Source of the DNA: Symsagittifera roscoffensis
Lineage: Eukaryota > Xenacoelomorpha > Acoela > Convolutidae
Length of the DNA: 64,000 nt
Direction of reading: 5' to 3'
Assembly (NCBI RefSeq): GCF_963678635.1
Contig: NC_087062.1
Coordinates: forward strand, 76,192,349-76,256,348
The notes under the pieces are model-generated. The model ran no database searches, had not been told where the DNA came from, and worked only from the letters and a program-made list of their open reading frames with translations. Position numbers and translations under genes: made by a program. Below are positions 43,356 to 56,800 of the stretch, piece by piece. How positions within the stretch are numbered: position 1 is the first letter of the stretch; each line of letters starts with the position of its first letter.

Positions 43356-46300
43356 TCACAGCGCATTAGTTTTTGCATCGTTTGTTTCAAAGAGTGTTTG
43401 ATACAATGCTGACCTAGCTTAAGCGTTTTTTCTCGCCACCCCCAACCGTCCTCACATGAACCTCATTTTTATGGGTAATGGGTGGTTCTATAAAGCTTAA
43501 GTATAGAGACCAATTTTGTTTGTCATTACCTAATTAGCACTTAGGCCCCATTTTTCAACATTTAGACCATATGATCACATCTCCTTCCCAAAAAATTGTG
43601 TTAAACTTGTAGTTCTTGAAGTTTTGATGAATTTTTTTTAGAAAAATGATATTCAAGTTAGAATAAAACTTTTTTCTGTCTTAATCAAGTGATAAAATTT
43701 GATTAAATGTTCTGAACGACCCTGGAACCAGTTCAAACAAGTAATACCCCTTGATATTTATGACTGTAAAATATTTAGAACTAATCAATCATGATTCATT
43801 ACTAAGAATTATAATATTTTGTATAGCTCAAATTTTGTATTTTTAGTTTCAGCCAGAGAAATATAAGTAACTTAGAAAGCAGTTACCTCTTTCTCTTCTC
43901 TAACCTAGCAAGAATACAACTATATACTAGGTCTACTGCGACTTGGTAACATAAGAGGAAGATTAGGATTGGTATTAGACTAAGAAGTTGCGCGAATCTA
44001 TCCAACCAAAAATAGAAGCGTGATGAACAGACGATGTTCCCTATCCGAAATTACTCTAAGACAAGGGACAAGGCCACCCCGGTCCTAAACTCATCTGGTG
44101 CGACAAAAGACTCTCGAGCAGACCTATACTAAGTTAGATTAAAAAAAAAAACCAAGATTTAAAATCAAAGAAAGAACGGAACAAATCAATAATAGACTTA
44201 AGTCCGTTCCGCTTCTCAATAAGTTTAATCAAACCAAACCAATATTAAAGGCGAAACCAGATTACAACAAAGACGTCAAAGCAAATATCTGCACCACTAA
44301 GCGAAAAAGCAGAAAACGACGACAAAAATTTAAACCTGTTCTGCACCAAAATTACTAATTAATTATTAGAAAAATTTCATTACATAGAGCCGTAAAATTG
44401 ACTTTTTACTGTTAAGTGTGTTTTAAAGAATGAAAAATGACTGACAATTTATATGTTTATAAAACAACAAGATAACGACAGAAAATTTGCCAATTTTCAA
44501 ACTTAAAATCTGCTGTAACTGTTTTTTAAAAAAATGTAAAAATTTTATAAGTTCATTAAAATACGAAAAAAAAAAAAAACAAAGAAAAGTATAAAAAATT
44601 AATTGTTGTTAGTTCGATGATATTTTCTTTTTGAGGATCAACACCTTTTTCCCTGAATCAATCGATAGTTTGAAGACTAACCTTATCAAAAACATCATCA
44701 TCTTTCAAAAACCTTATCAAAAACCTTATCATCTTTCAATTTAAATCTTAAATCAGATCATCATGACTTCTCCTGGGATCTTTTATATTGAATCTCCTGA
44801 GTCAAATTTTTTCTTGGATCTTTTAAATTTAGTCATTCTTTTTCAAACTCTACCCTCGATTTCATATCGATCCCCATTTAAGTAAAGTTAGGACTACTTT
44901 AATGTAGAAAACGCCACATACGTTTAAGAGCAGTTAAACATCATACTATCAAATTGATTTACTCTCCTCAACCCGTCTTGCAACGAAAAAATGTTCTGGC
45001 AAATAAACAAACAAAAATTCTACATAAATGTTTTTTTTTCGAGGCTCCAGATACGTCCTTGTCAAAACACCATATAAAAAAGATAAGATATATTAAATAA
45101 AAAAGAAAAAAATATAACAATAAGGTCAAAATGAACTATCATATCAAAACAAAATCAAGCTCTAAATTTCATTTTTCTAAAAAAAAAAGAAACGCAATTT
45201 CAGAATCTGATACAACCAACAACCATACAAAGACTCGAAAGTCATTTGGACGATCAAAATGAACAAAAAACGAACAACGATATCGTTTTGAGTCAGAAGC
45301 GACAACAATATCATCATTAAAAGATAAACGTTGAATAAAAAATATTTTAAACAGAAAACCAATACAAAAATACACTTGGAATCAACCTACACGATATAAT
45401 GAAACATACACATTAACAGTAATATCACTTCATGAAAATTCATTACGACTAAAATTTTGAGAGAAGTTGTACCAACAAGATCTTCCAGAAGTAAAACTAA
45501 AAAGACAAAGACTAAAACATTACCTACCGAGAACATGTACTATAACCTCACAAAACGGTATATTCTCTATTGAAATTCTAACGTCAGACTTCAATTCAAC
45601 ACCATCACCCAGTATACAAGCAGTCAATTTGAAACTAAATTTCTTAAAGTTTTGTTAGAATACAAGAAAAATATAAAACACCGAAGTTCACAAAGAGTAG
45701 TTTCATTATTCGCAAATGATGTTTTTACAATCATTTAGAGTTATCTTTTCATATTAGATTTAGATGAAACATTCTATGCATCACCCCGGCAAACTTTCAG
45801 ACATTCAGCAGTAGGAAAAAAATAAACCTCTTCTCAAAAATTTAAATGCAATTCGCAAAAAATTCACTGATACAGAATTCAAAATTACGAAATTTCATCT
45901 ACAAAGAATACTAGCATGGTTTGTAATGAATTTTTTCGGCACAATCTAGATCTAATTGAGCAATCTAGAAAAAAAGTTTCGCACTTTCTGTTACAAAGAC
46001 ATAATCAAAGCAGATGAAACAGATTGTTTATGGTAGCCCAAATGGTATCGTGAAATGTTTTTTTGACAAACCAAATGATGTTTCAAGCTCGGGAACTAAA
46101 AATATATCAGTATATAAAAACTATTAAGTTTCACCAACTGTAGATACAACACCATTAAACAATAAAACAAAGTTTTAGGATAGATCAATTGACAATAGTC
46201 TGAATTCAACATTCATTCATATACAAGAAAATCTGAATGGAATCACAACACTAAATCAGCATGAAATTCAAACACCATCACACTGTAAAAACCAAAAAAA

Positions 46301-47090
46301 TAGGTACACAAATACCGGCAACATCACAACAAAGTGTATCATCAGTTCACCTAACAATAACAAAACCCCATAACAAAAACATAACGTTGCATCAAACAAA
46401 ATTACAATCCACCGCTAAACCAACTGTTTTCCCAAAAAACTGACGAATGGATTATCAAACTTATAGACCGATAAAGAAAAAACTATCTTTCAAGGGACCA
46501 AAAAAACAGACAAAAAACCATTTCCCACATCAAAATTTTTTTTTTTGCAATCATTAAAATAAGTCACCCAATAGTCTATCCGACTCAACAAAAAATTCCA
46601 AGTTTCCTGACCAGAATTATGATTAGCAACAGCCTAAGAATTCAAATCCAAAATCGGTAAGTTGCCATTGAAAATTAAACACTCAAAAAGACCACCTTGA
46701 ACACTATCCATTTTTTCAAGAAATTGAAAATTACGCAAACAATGGACAATTATACAAAAAAATCCATCTCACTTCTCAGACGACTAAGCTTATTTCCATC
46801 AAAACCAACAATAACATCATAATTCTAACCAACGGAAATACCGATGGAACAAAATTTAATTACCAGATGATATAAATCAATCAGATGTTTTCGAACCAAT
46901 TTGAGACCCATCAAAAATTCAACCACAAAATACTGAAATAAGTATGAACTCAAATGTTCCTCAACCAAATCAAAATAGTCAAACATAGTAGACAAATTAT
47001 ACTCAAATTTAGCAACAAGAATTTAAATACCATTCCTGTATGATTTACAACATCATGAAGAGTGCCAAAACCAACTTACAAAAGTTATTC
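43356..47090. other. A-rich non-coding or 5' part of a decayed LTR element
   Basis: Plus strand becomes A/C-rich and G-poor from about 43.9 kb. No domain recognised. Includes short imperfect repeats of ACCTTATCAAAAAC with CATCATCTTTCAA at 44680-44750. It may be the 5' LTR and leader of the element whose Gag starts near 47.1 kb, but no LTR pair was identified. Confidence 0.35.
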
Positions 47091-48650
47091 AAATAACCAA
47101 CACAGCAAAATCACTACAAATAACGATGAATCTATACCTTATGGATGGATCACTTATTACATCAAATGCACTTTTATTGGTTCTCAAATGAACAGACCCT
47201 GAATGCTCAGTTGAAGATTATTTAAAAACTGTTGCAGCAAACTTATTTTTCAATATAGGCCCAGAACCAATTACACACCTCTTCATCAATATTGGATTCA
47301 CAGTCGTATAGCCTTGATACAAATCACATTTTGGGGAGCAACTCAAAAACATTTCACCTCAGATCTTTCAAAACTGTTCAACTCAGAAAAAATTAGACAA
47401 TATCAAAGAGTTGGCTGCAACAAAATTTGTAGACTAACAATTGAAACAATAAATCAACTCCCTGTAACAATACAAAACACTAATTTGAAAAGCATAATCT
47501 TTGAATACTTATGATTACAAAAACACAAAAATGACAGAAGTTTTAAGGAGGACTTTAGTAACGAAGTTAACAAAATGAGCAATGAAGAAAAAAGCATCAC
47601 ATTCCACATCAACTTGGAAACCCGATATGGATTTTTGCAAATTCGTAGACAAATTAGAACAAGCAGAAAAATCAAGGAAACTAGAAGAAACGGAAAACCT
47701 AAAACTGCAGTATATTTCTAACATACAAAAGAGTTACCTCACTTATAAAAAACATACAAGACACTGAATTGGCGGAAAAGATAACACAAATACTCATTAT
47801 ATTCGAAACGAAGACACGTTTTAACGGAAAACCTCAATAAAAAGGTGTAACATTTGTAGAAGATATGGGCACAACATCGCCGAACGTAGACAAAAACATC
47901 AAGAAAATTCAAGACAACCGCCAAAACACAATGAAACAATTAACTATTTTTATTAACACATGAGAAAAAACCAAAGCTTACTAAACCGAAGTATTCAAAT
48001 CAAAAATAGTTCGAGAAAGGCTTCTCCATCTAACTTGAGTAACAACGGATCACAATCTCCATTCTATAGTAATTTTCGAGAAAGATCACCAGATCAAAGA
48101 AATTCTTACTTTGCTCAAATTCGATATTGCTGTTCAAATAGACGCATTAGTCAGTATATTGATGATTACTCAAGATCAAAATCAAACAAAAATAACTACT
48201 CCAACAGTAACAGCAATCTTTCATATTCAAACAACCGAAATAGATAAAAATCTTATGACTGTTCTCGGCAGTTTTCAAGCAACCGCAACAGAAATTTTTC
48301 AAATTATTGTTCAAGGGTTGATTCAAAGAAAAATTATAACAGTAAAATTATAACTACAGATACCGTAAAAAATCCAATAATTTTAGATAAGGAAACAATA
48401 GCTATCAAGCCAGACCAAGAACAAAACTTTCCTTGTCGTCACAGAAATCGAAATCACAAAACTCAGCGAGACAATACCAAACTCATAAGATTAGCACACT
48501 AAAACATCAACGACAAATTAATCAAGTAGAATCTACAACTGAAGCATCTCCTTTTCCAACAGGAATTGAAAAATCGCGAAACCTCAGAGCTCCAATTAAA
48601 CATTGCGAAAGCACAGATGAAGAAAATTAATTTTAAAACCCATTAATAAA
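47091..48650 (+). pseudogene. Decayed Gag of a second Ty3/Gypsy family, with zinc-knuckle remnant
   Basis: Pieces in several frames: ECSVEDYLKTVAANLFFNIG (about 47195-47255); a helical part at 47314-47514 (FTSDLSKLFNSEKIRQYQRVG, TIETINQLPVTI); DFCKFVDKLEQAEKSRKLEE at about 47630-47690; then CNICRRYGHNIAER at 47846-47887. The last is a CCHC knuckle whose final Cys codon is CGT (Arg). It is followed by an Asn/Arg/Ser-rich basic tail at 47960-48480. This is the capsid, knuckle and basic tail order of Gag. Many stops. Confidence 0.7.
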
Positions 48651-49378
48651 TAATATGTTCAGAACTGAACGTAATTTTGAAGCTGCTGTTCAACCAGAAC
48701 ACTATCAAAAGAATGTTACGAATAAAAACCTATAGAACAACACACAAGTCGCATGACAGACATCAATCATATTCCACATCATATCGGAAACTGTGAGAAT
48801 ACAGACAATGTATATCAAAAATTAACTCCAAATTTGCTTCTACTAAAAGGAAGATTTTGGACCATACCCAAACAGCGCAAAAATTTAAAAAAAATGATCT
48901 CCAGATGTAGAAATAGATTTTCTAATCAATTCATGTGCAGAATCAAACATTAGAAACATCATTTTATGGAGTTAAATTCATCCATTGCATCCCATTTTTA
49001 CACTTCAAAGTTTAGTAAGTAGGTTAGCTATATAACAAGGTACAAGCTTTAAAAATTAAGCAAAAAAAATCAATTATGTCTCCAATAAACGAAGCTATGG
49101 AACATTCTAAGCTCCTAATTAAACCGTTTCAGAAAAAATTCCACATCATAGATAGTAAACATATTATAGTAAGCATACCATTTTTACTAAATTTAAACTA
49201 ACAAATACCACAAAAAAAAATTGATAAATTTAAGCTAAAAACACCCAAAAAAGTAATAACCTTCATCATTTTTTCACTGATTAAGCAAAAAACCTCATTT
49301 TTTCAAAATTTTATTTTATTTAGAACCAGAACATAAAAAATTTAAAACCATTCACTTGTTACGCATAAAACAACCCCA
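48651..49378 (+). pseudogene. Probable Gag-Pol junction, no motif readable
   Basis: Between Gag and Pol remnants. Short frames (48753-48953) only. A protease would be expected here but I could not find a D-T/S-G motif. Confidence 0.3.
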
Positions 49379-50099
49379 TTGCTCAACTTTAACGATGCAA
49401 TGTTAATCAAAACACGCAAAAACTTGTACGTGTCTGACTCTGAGCTTAGACCAATTCATAGTTTATATTTGGTGGAACAACATCATAAATCAAATACGCA
49501 AAAAAGACCGAACAAAGATAATGTCGAATTAGATATATACATCAACTCAGCATACCAGATATCACTTCCCTTAGGACTATTGGGATTTTGCAAAATAAAG
49601 GTTACAAAAAACTCAATTGAAGAAAAAGCAATATAGTTTTATTAAACGCTTAATAATTTTTCAATCTACAAACCTCAACGAAGAAATATTATTGAGGATT
49701 CTAAACGAAATACTGATTATCTCACAAAACACCATATTTCAAACCTACATTCCAAACATGAAAATGTATACCGGCACAACAAAATTTTTTAACCATATTT
49801 ATTTTTCAATGCTCTTAGGCAAACCAAGGAGACTTCGAACACTTAGCAAGTTTATCAATAAAATTTTCCAATATATATGCTACATCTCAATTTGATGTCG
49901 CAAACGTTCGTTCATTATTATATCTTCCAATAAAACCAGACCCATAACCAAAAAATAACCCGCAAGTAAAATGCCTATACACCTACAGGACAAAGTAATT
50001 AGACTACTAGATATACTATATACTTGAAAATTATGAAATTATCTCACCAGTAAAAAAAGATTAACAAACGAAGGGAAAACCATTTATCAATCTAATTAT
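49379..50099 (+). pseudogene. N-terminal Pol remnant of the second Gypsy family
   Basis: Frames 49379-49636 and 49617-49895 overlap by frameshift and contain LPLGLLGFCKIKV and NEEILLRILNEILIISQNT. They lie directly upstream of RT motifs. Interpreted as the Pol segment between protease and RT by position only. Confidence 0.4.
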
Positions 50100-50720
50100 C
50101 ATACTAGCTAATAAAGGATCTTTAAATATGGTTCTCGTCGCAAGATACTTAAATTCACTGATAGGTGAATCAAAATTTTGTCGGCCAAACGAACCAACCC
50201 ATGTAACACTCACAAAAAACTCAACGGAAAACTTTGCACAAGAGCTCGTATGAACAGTTCATATAATTATATGCCTCTAGGTAAGAAATCACGCAGTTTA
50301 ACACAATTCATAGTTTGAAACCAACAAAATGAGTTCAACGATTGTTTTCTGGAGTTTCCATAAGCCCAGCTGCTTTTTCTGCATTTATGAACAAAATTTT
50401 AAGACCGTTAATTTTTAGTAGAACGCTATTACATATTTAGACAATATTTTATACAATCGCAAACAAAACTAGAAAAGTTTTCAAGTCTTAGAAAAATGCC
50501 AATTCATCCTGAATAGGGACTACTTATCAATAAATCACATTTCCCTCACCCGAGTTGAATTTTTAGGACATATCATAGCAGGAACAACAATCAAACCTCT
50601 AAAATCAAGAGTAAAAGCAATTTTGAAACTACAACCACCATCAATTAGAAAGCAAATTCCAGAGTTTGTTAAATTGTTAAATTTCTTAAGGAAGAAGTTT
50701 ATAAAAAGCAATTAAACTTG
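50100..50720 (+). pseudogene. Reverse transcriptase of the second Gypsy family, heavily mutated
   Basis: A segment near 50346-50413 reads ISPAAFSAFMNKILRPL in the position of motif B. TYLDNILY at about 50430-50455 corresponds to the catalytic YLDD motif, with the second Asp changed to Asn. Then SLTRVEFLGHIIAGTTIKPLK (about 50546-50605) and FVKLLNFLRKKFIK match the region after the active site of Ty3/Gypsy RT. Inactive. Confidence 0.8.
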
Positions 50721-50779
50721 AGACCCGTCTTTGACCTTTTACGTCAAACTAACATCAAAAAAGGTTGGATGGAATTGAT

Positions 50780-51340
50780 AAGCTAAACAACGAACAAAAT
50801 TGAAACACTAATCTTGATGCCAACGAACTATTTTAAGCAATATACGATGTTTCAAACTTTGGAAGAGGCGCGGCACTATTACGATATCATCAAGGAGTAT
50901 GTAAAATGAACTTAATCTCATTGGATCAAAGCACTCAACAGTTTTCTTTACTGATCAAAAACTACATGATTTGTGTATACACAAAAATCAAATCCAAATG
51001 GTGATATATAATGGGTTCAATTGCTATTAGGGAAATTGTACTCCACAAAACATAATTTTTCCTTAAAAAAAGCTAACATCATCAAAAATAGAATGCAAAA
51101 ATGCAATAAAAGTTGGCACAAATAGCAAACAAAAAAATAGTCCAGCACACTTTCCACCTTATCTATAATGTAAGAACAACCATAAGTAAATCTGTCTAAT
51201 AGAAAATAATACATTTAATCACATACCATACTCTTCATAGATGAAGAAACAACACACATCTAAAACAATAAAAGCAGACACCATGAAATATAACTTTCCC
51301 TTTAAAACAAAAAAAGATTTAATAAAAACAAAAAACTTTG
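50780..51340 (+). pseudogene. RNase H and connection region of the second Gypsy family
   Basis: YDVSNFGRGAALLRYHQGV at about 50845-50905 matches the YDASxxGxGAxLxQ start of Gypsy RNase H; the rest is broken. 51100-51340 aligns colinearly with 55480-55740 in the neighbouring relic. Confidence 0.65.
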
Positions 51341-51479
51341 CAGGATCATTGGATACAAACAAAAAGTACACAAAAAATTTTTTGATTTAGAAGACCTTTT
51401 TGATAAAACTCCTCTATTAACTCAAGAAGTTCTAATTTTTTATCATGTACGTTCCAATTCACAATTACACTAAGTCAAA

Positions 51480-52400
51480 AAAATTCAAAGGGTAGATCCG
51501 GTTATCCGCTACGGGCAATCTTGGCACAAATACAAAACTAAACATAAAAAAGCAGATAATACCATTTTTGAAATAAAACTTTACTTCAACATTTTCAAAA
51601 ATTTAACAACTTGTCAACAAATGAAACAACAGAATATATACAGTCAAGTAGTGACTACCGTGTTAACCACGAAGTTTAAATTTTAAAGAACACATTGGTT
51701 CAGAAAAAAGCCCATAATTATTTTATTCAAAATTTTTATTTTCCAAATGCACCCAAACGGATAAAATTTCTTTGCAATGATTGTTTCAAATGTCAACTGA
51801 ACGAATTTTCCCACGCCAGAGACAAATTGCAGAAGAACAATTTTTAGAGGACAAATTTGATATTTCCATCACAGAATCACATTCGCCGCAAAAAGACCAA
51901 TATCACCGTCTTCCGAAAGAAATTAATACATCATGGTAAAAGTAGACGCACTTACATATTATGTAGCCCTAAGCCCGGTTGCACAATAAAACGCTAATTG
52001 AGCAAACACAACACTTGATGAAAACACTGAATAGGAAAAAATGGGATTCCAGAAATCCTTGAAACCGCTAATGGCACATAATTTATAAACAATGAAGTCA
52101 TCACTTTATGCCAATTAAAATAAATAAAACACAAACCACAATTTTCACATGATGCCCCATGTAATAATGGTTTATTCGATGGCTTCAACCGATTGTAACA
52201 AGAAGACTTATGATTTATAATTAACAGAATTGAATAAAACACACTGAATGTCCAGCAGTCGTAGAAAAAATTTCCACCGGAATATAATTTTCAAACAACT
52301 ACATTTTTTGGCTTACAAACCTACAAAGGGGTTTTTCAATTCAAATGACGGAAGCCATGAATTTCCCTAGCAGACAATCACACGAAAACATTGTAAAACC
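51480..52400 (+). pseudogene. Integrase relic, second Gypsy family, copy X1
   Basis: FPNAPKRIKFLCNDCFKCQLN at about 51745-51800 corresponds to the end of the zinc-binding domain (C-x2-C). LETANGT and FINNEVITL at about 52050-52090 correspond to the TDNGTxF motif of the catalytic core, with Asp changed to Ala. GLFDGFNR at about 52170-52195 corresponds to GLVERFNR, with the catalytic Glu changed to Asp. Stops throughout. Confidence 0.75.
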
Positions 52401-54240
52401 TCAAAAGATTTGATATGCTATAATCTACCACCTTGGACTCATGTTGAAGATTATTTTCATCATTCACAAACCTGAAAACTAGCATCGTTACTCAGCTTGA
52501 ATGGATCTTAGAAAGAGATAAAAACTATCGAAAAATAACAAAAAATAGCAAAGAAGCTAATACTACGAAAAATTCAATCTCAAGTCACTTCACGTTTTAC
52601 AGAATCTACAGATTTAAAACTTTGAATGTTTGTCCTAATCCACCATGTCATAAAACACAAAGATAATTCAAAAAAATTACAACCACTAAGAAAAATACTA
52701 CAAAAAAAAAGAGAAAAATTTTGATGATCCGACAGGTGTCACATAAAAACTAATTGACGTTCATAAAAAAATTTACACAACATAGAAACAACCTGTTACC
52801 GTATCACCTAAAAGAAAACGCCCTCCGAGAACTTACACAACTAAACTAATTTATTCGAATCCAGCTTAATGAATCACCGCAAGATATCAGCAACAAAAAC
52901 ATTTAGACAATTCAAATACACTGGAACAAACAACAAAGATAATTACCCAAAAAACAAACGAAACACAATTAAAAGTCACACCCATTACAGAAAAAAAAAC
53001 AAATCATTAATTAACTACAGGAACAAAAACTAACTCCCAAAACAGTAAAAAATAAGAACAACGGCAATCATCTTGACTGCAAAAACAACCAAGAAAAAAT
53101 TAAAAAGTTTTTTTCCCAGAATCAAAATTTTCGAAAGAATTAGAATTTTCTTACCTCTCTAAAGTAAATAAAAACAAGATATAAACATGCCTGATATTTA
53201 TTCTCTGATACAATCTCATTAGTATCAAGATAAGTAATTACTCATACCCATTTCCATCTCCTTACATTTGTCATTTTTCATCTCAAATTATCAGATATTA
53301 AGATAAAACGGATCAGCTAATCACAAACTTTTTTTTCACGTTTTCTATTCGCCATCGCTGTCAATTAAACGAAATAATTTCAACTTGAACAACAATTCTT
53401 GATAAAATTCGAGACTTTCAGGTCTCAATAATTGACTACTCAAACAAATTTTATATCAAAATTAAATACCTCTCTATCACCGAGGACAAACATCAACAAA
53501 GATGAATAAATCAAAAACCCCAAAACGCCTAAAAGAAATTGTAAAATGAGCTTTAAAAAAATTTTCTTGAAACCATTTAGTCTAAAAGTAACGTACTCCA
53601 AAAAACTCCCTGTTTTTCAATCAACAAAAACAAAAGTTGGCAACTTAATTTCAAAATCTGCAGACTGGCTTTGACCAATACCTCTTCAAATTCAACCAAA
53701 TTGTCAAATGTCAATTTACAATTCCGATCCCACTCGACTAGGACGCCAAAAATGAAAACCTCTCGGATAAGGGAAATCACTTTCCGAATGCTCACTTTCC
53801 GAATGATCACTACCCAAATTTTTGCTATGCTGTTTAAGAATTTTCTTTCAATTTCAAATCATGTTTCTTCCAGTTTTTCGTTTTCTTTTTTACTTACATT
53901 TCAGAATTCATAACCATTCTTTTTTTGAAGTTTTTGTATTCACTTCACTATTTTTATAGCCTCCAGCAAATCTACCTTTTTTTCACAATCCATCGACAAT
54001 ACACTCAGGTACGATAACTAGCGACACTTTTCCTTTTAAATGTTTAAATATTTCTTCAACAAAAATTAGTTTTCACAATTTTTCTAATTTGGCAGCATCT
54101 TCAACTCAAGTTTTTTAATAATGCTGTAGAAGAACAAAAATCACCTTTGTAATAGCTATAGTATTGATCAGCATTTTTGTCAAATAGCCTCCTAAGATAG
54201 CTAGACAATATATATAAAACAAAAACCAAAATTGCTGACC
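52401..54240 (+). pseudogene. 3' part of relic X1, no readable domain
   Basis: A-rich, G-poor. Colinear with 56,820-58,330 (relic Y1) and 58,860-60,660 (X2), for example at the TTCGCCAtCGCTG and ACTCCCTGTTTxTC...AACAAAAACAAAAGTTxGCAA blocks. Probably the Pol end and 3' LTR of the old element. The frame at 53577-53810, repeated at 60040-60273, is not a supported gene. Confidence 0.45.
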
Positions 54241-55760
54241 GATCAAACCCCAACGAGAAGTCGCCCGCCACCAACTCATCTCAGAATGCTACTCAAAAAC
54301 CCCTTGAAATTGATAATTCAAACATAAATTTAGTCATTCTTCTGCATCTACTCGAATATCTTAGGTCAAAAACCCCTGCGCGTTTGAAGACGGACAAGCA
54401 TTATTGTCAGAATCATTGACTCCACTACAAAATAACGCACTTTTAGCGACATTTAACCATCATTACCAAAAAATTTCAACAGAACAAAACATCGCAGACA
54501 AAATCAATTCCAAAACATTACAATTGAAAGACAAATAACTCATTCACGACGCAATAGGAACCTCGCAAAACTAAGAGTTCAATTTAACACAACTTCATCA
54601 TCTGAACTTTATTTCATCAACCCTACAAACTACCACCACCTACAAACAAAAACTCATCACTATAAACACCAAATTTACCATCAGATTATTAAGGTGCAAC
54701 CTCTAATTCTGAAAAAAAAACATGTTGAATCAAACATAGTTAACGACCCATTAGACATTTAACCCGCTAATATATCATCAACGCTTTCAGAAACACATTC
54801 TCTGCCATCAACGCCATCCGTATCAGTCTGTCTACTTTAAACACTCTCCCAATAAAATTGCAACAACATTCAAGCAATAGTTACCAAAAACTACAAAATA
54901 TTAGTTACTTTTTTAGCACCTCCCCATTTGTTTAGTAAAAAATTAGGCAGCACTCGACTTCACAGTTGGGCACTACATCGTTAACAATATAGACACGACT
55001 TTCATAAAACCATTCAAGACCATAACATCCAAATCTTATCCCAACAAAATTTAACTTCAAATTTTGAAAAAAAGCTAACTAGTCTCAGAAACCACCCTTT
55101 ACTACTTTCTCATACAGATATCAAAAAACAATCTTTACATCCTTCATTCAATTGTACAGAATAGATATACAAATACGTTAGATACACCAAATTACAATTG
55201 ACAAGACATCCTGTTACAATCCGTTTTCGGGACTGTCATACAAATGTATCTTTTAATAATGATATTACTAAACACTTTTTGACTCCGAGCACGCTTGAAA
55301 CACACTATGGTTGCGAAATCAATCAACATTAACGACAACACAAATATGCAAAAACCAAGTAACATAATGCGAACCATAGCCTCAATAAATGGAAACAACT
55401 AATGTGATTGCCGCACTCTACTCTAAAGCAGCCCGCGCTACAACCCTTGTAGGCCATAAACGTACATGAAACCTTTCTCAAAACCACGACTAGAATGCAA
55501 TTACGCAGTAAGAAGAACGGCACCAATAGCAAACGAACAATAATCTAGCATCCTTCCCTCTCTTATCTAGAATGTCAGAGAAATCATCATGAAACCGATC
55601 TAACAGAAAAAATTAAATATAATTCATGCCATACTTTTCGCGGTTGAAAAACAAAACAAAATTAACACAACAAAAGCAGACAGACCAAGAATTAAAACAT
55701 TCATATTAAAAAAACAAGAATTATTAGACACGGAGAACCTTGAAGGACCATTGGATCCAA
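54241..55760 (+). pseudogene. 5' part of relic Y1
   Basis: Begins near TGCTGACCGATCAAACCCC. The first 300 bp match the older relic at 63,490-63,800 (shared TCTACTCGAAT and GAAGACxGACAAGCA blocks). The segment 55480-55740 matches the connection region of X1. No catalytic motif readable. Confidence 0.45.
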
Positions 55761-56179
55761 ATCAAAAGCACACAATAATTAAAGTATTTCTTTTAAAAGA
55801 CCCTATTGATAATATTCCATTAAAACTCAAGAAAAGCAAAACCTTTTTGTCCTGTACAGTCCAATTCACAATTGAGTGACCTTTATAAAACAAATCAAAG
55901 CGTAGATCCCGTTATCCACCAAAAAAATTTTTGGCACAAATCAAATCACAAAACTAAGCATAAAAAAGCTGATACTACCTTTTTATGATATCAAATTTAG
56001 TAACAAGTTGTCAATAAAAGAAACAACAGACATGCTAAAATAGTTGCACTCAGATATTCAGTACCTTGCTTACCTCTAAGTTTAACTTTACTTGCTTTTT
56101 AAAGAAAACACTCTGCAATCATAAAAGGACACATTGATTCAGAAAATTTTCCAAAAGAACATTGATTCTCAGTTTCCAA

Positions 56180-56800
56180 AAGAACCCATATGGATAAAAA
56201 TTCTCTGCAATGGTTGTCTCAAATGTCACGCTAAAGATAAATTACAGAAAAAGAAGTTTTATAGGACAAAGTTTACATTTCAATGACAGAACATCAATCG
56301 CCGCAAAAACACCAAGATCACCCTCTTCCGAAAGAAATTCATACATCATTGTGAAAGTAAACGCATTTACACATCATACAGCCCTGAACCCAGTTGCACA
56401 ATCTAACGCTTATTAGGCAAACACAACACTTGATGAAAACTGAATAGCAAAAATTTGAATGCTTGAAACGGACAATGGCACAAATTTTATAAATAATGAA
56501 GTCATCACTTTAATCCAATTATAATACATAGCACAAAGAACACGAATTTCACATACCTCATGTTATATTGGTCTAGTCGATGGCTTGAACCGATCGTTAC
56601 AAGAATACTTACGATGTATAATTAAACGAATTGATAAAAAATACACTGAAGGGTCAACAGACCTAAAAATATTTCCTTTAGTTTATAACTCTCCAACAAC
56701 CACAATTTGTGACTTAGAACCCCACGAAATGGTTCTTCAATTCAAAACTAATAATTTTTACTGCAAACGCATCAAAAACCGCACAAGACCATTGTAAGCC
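56180..56800 (+). pseudogene. Integrase relic, copy Y1
   Basis: CNGCLKCHAKDKLQ-like zinc pair at about 56200-56245. TDNGT-like codons (GGACAATGGCACAAATTTTAT) at about 56468-56488. The frame 56585-56797 encodes NRSLQEYLRCIIKRIDKKYT then FPLVYNSPTTTICDLEPHEMV, the Gypsy segment after the catalytic Glu (NRTLKxxL..., YNxSxHxSTGxxPxExx). In the shifted frame the preceding codons give GLVDG, so the Glu position is Asp. Confidence 0.78.

Noticed and set aside
43935-43965. TGGTAACATAAGAGG as a possible primer-binding site of the second Gypsy element
   Set aside because: Only a short partial resemblance to a tRNA 3' end and no LTR boundary next to it.
44680-44750. Short repeats of ACCTTATCAAAAAC resembling a CRISPR or satellite array
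   Set aside because: Only two or three imperfect units without regular spacers; simple local duplication in low-complexity DNA.
53577-53810. 77-codon minus frame conserved in two copies (also 60040-60273)
   Set aside because: Conservation is explained by the recent block duplication, which preserves all frames and non-coding DNA equally.
55192-55532. Minus-strand hydrophobic frames repeated at 61611-61951
   Set aside because: Same duplication. The sequence is antisense to a relic that aligns with the connection region of X1, and there is no coding signal.
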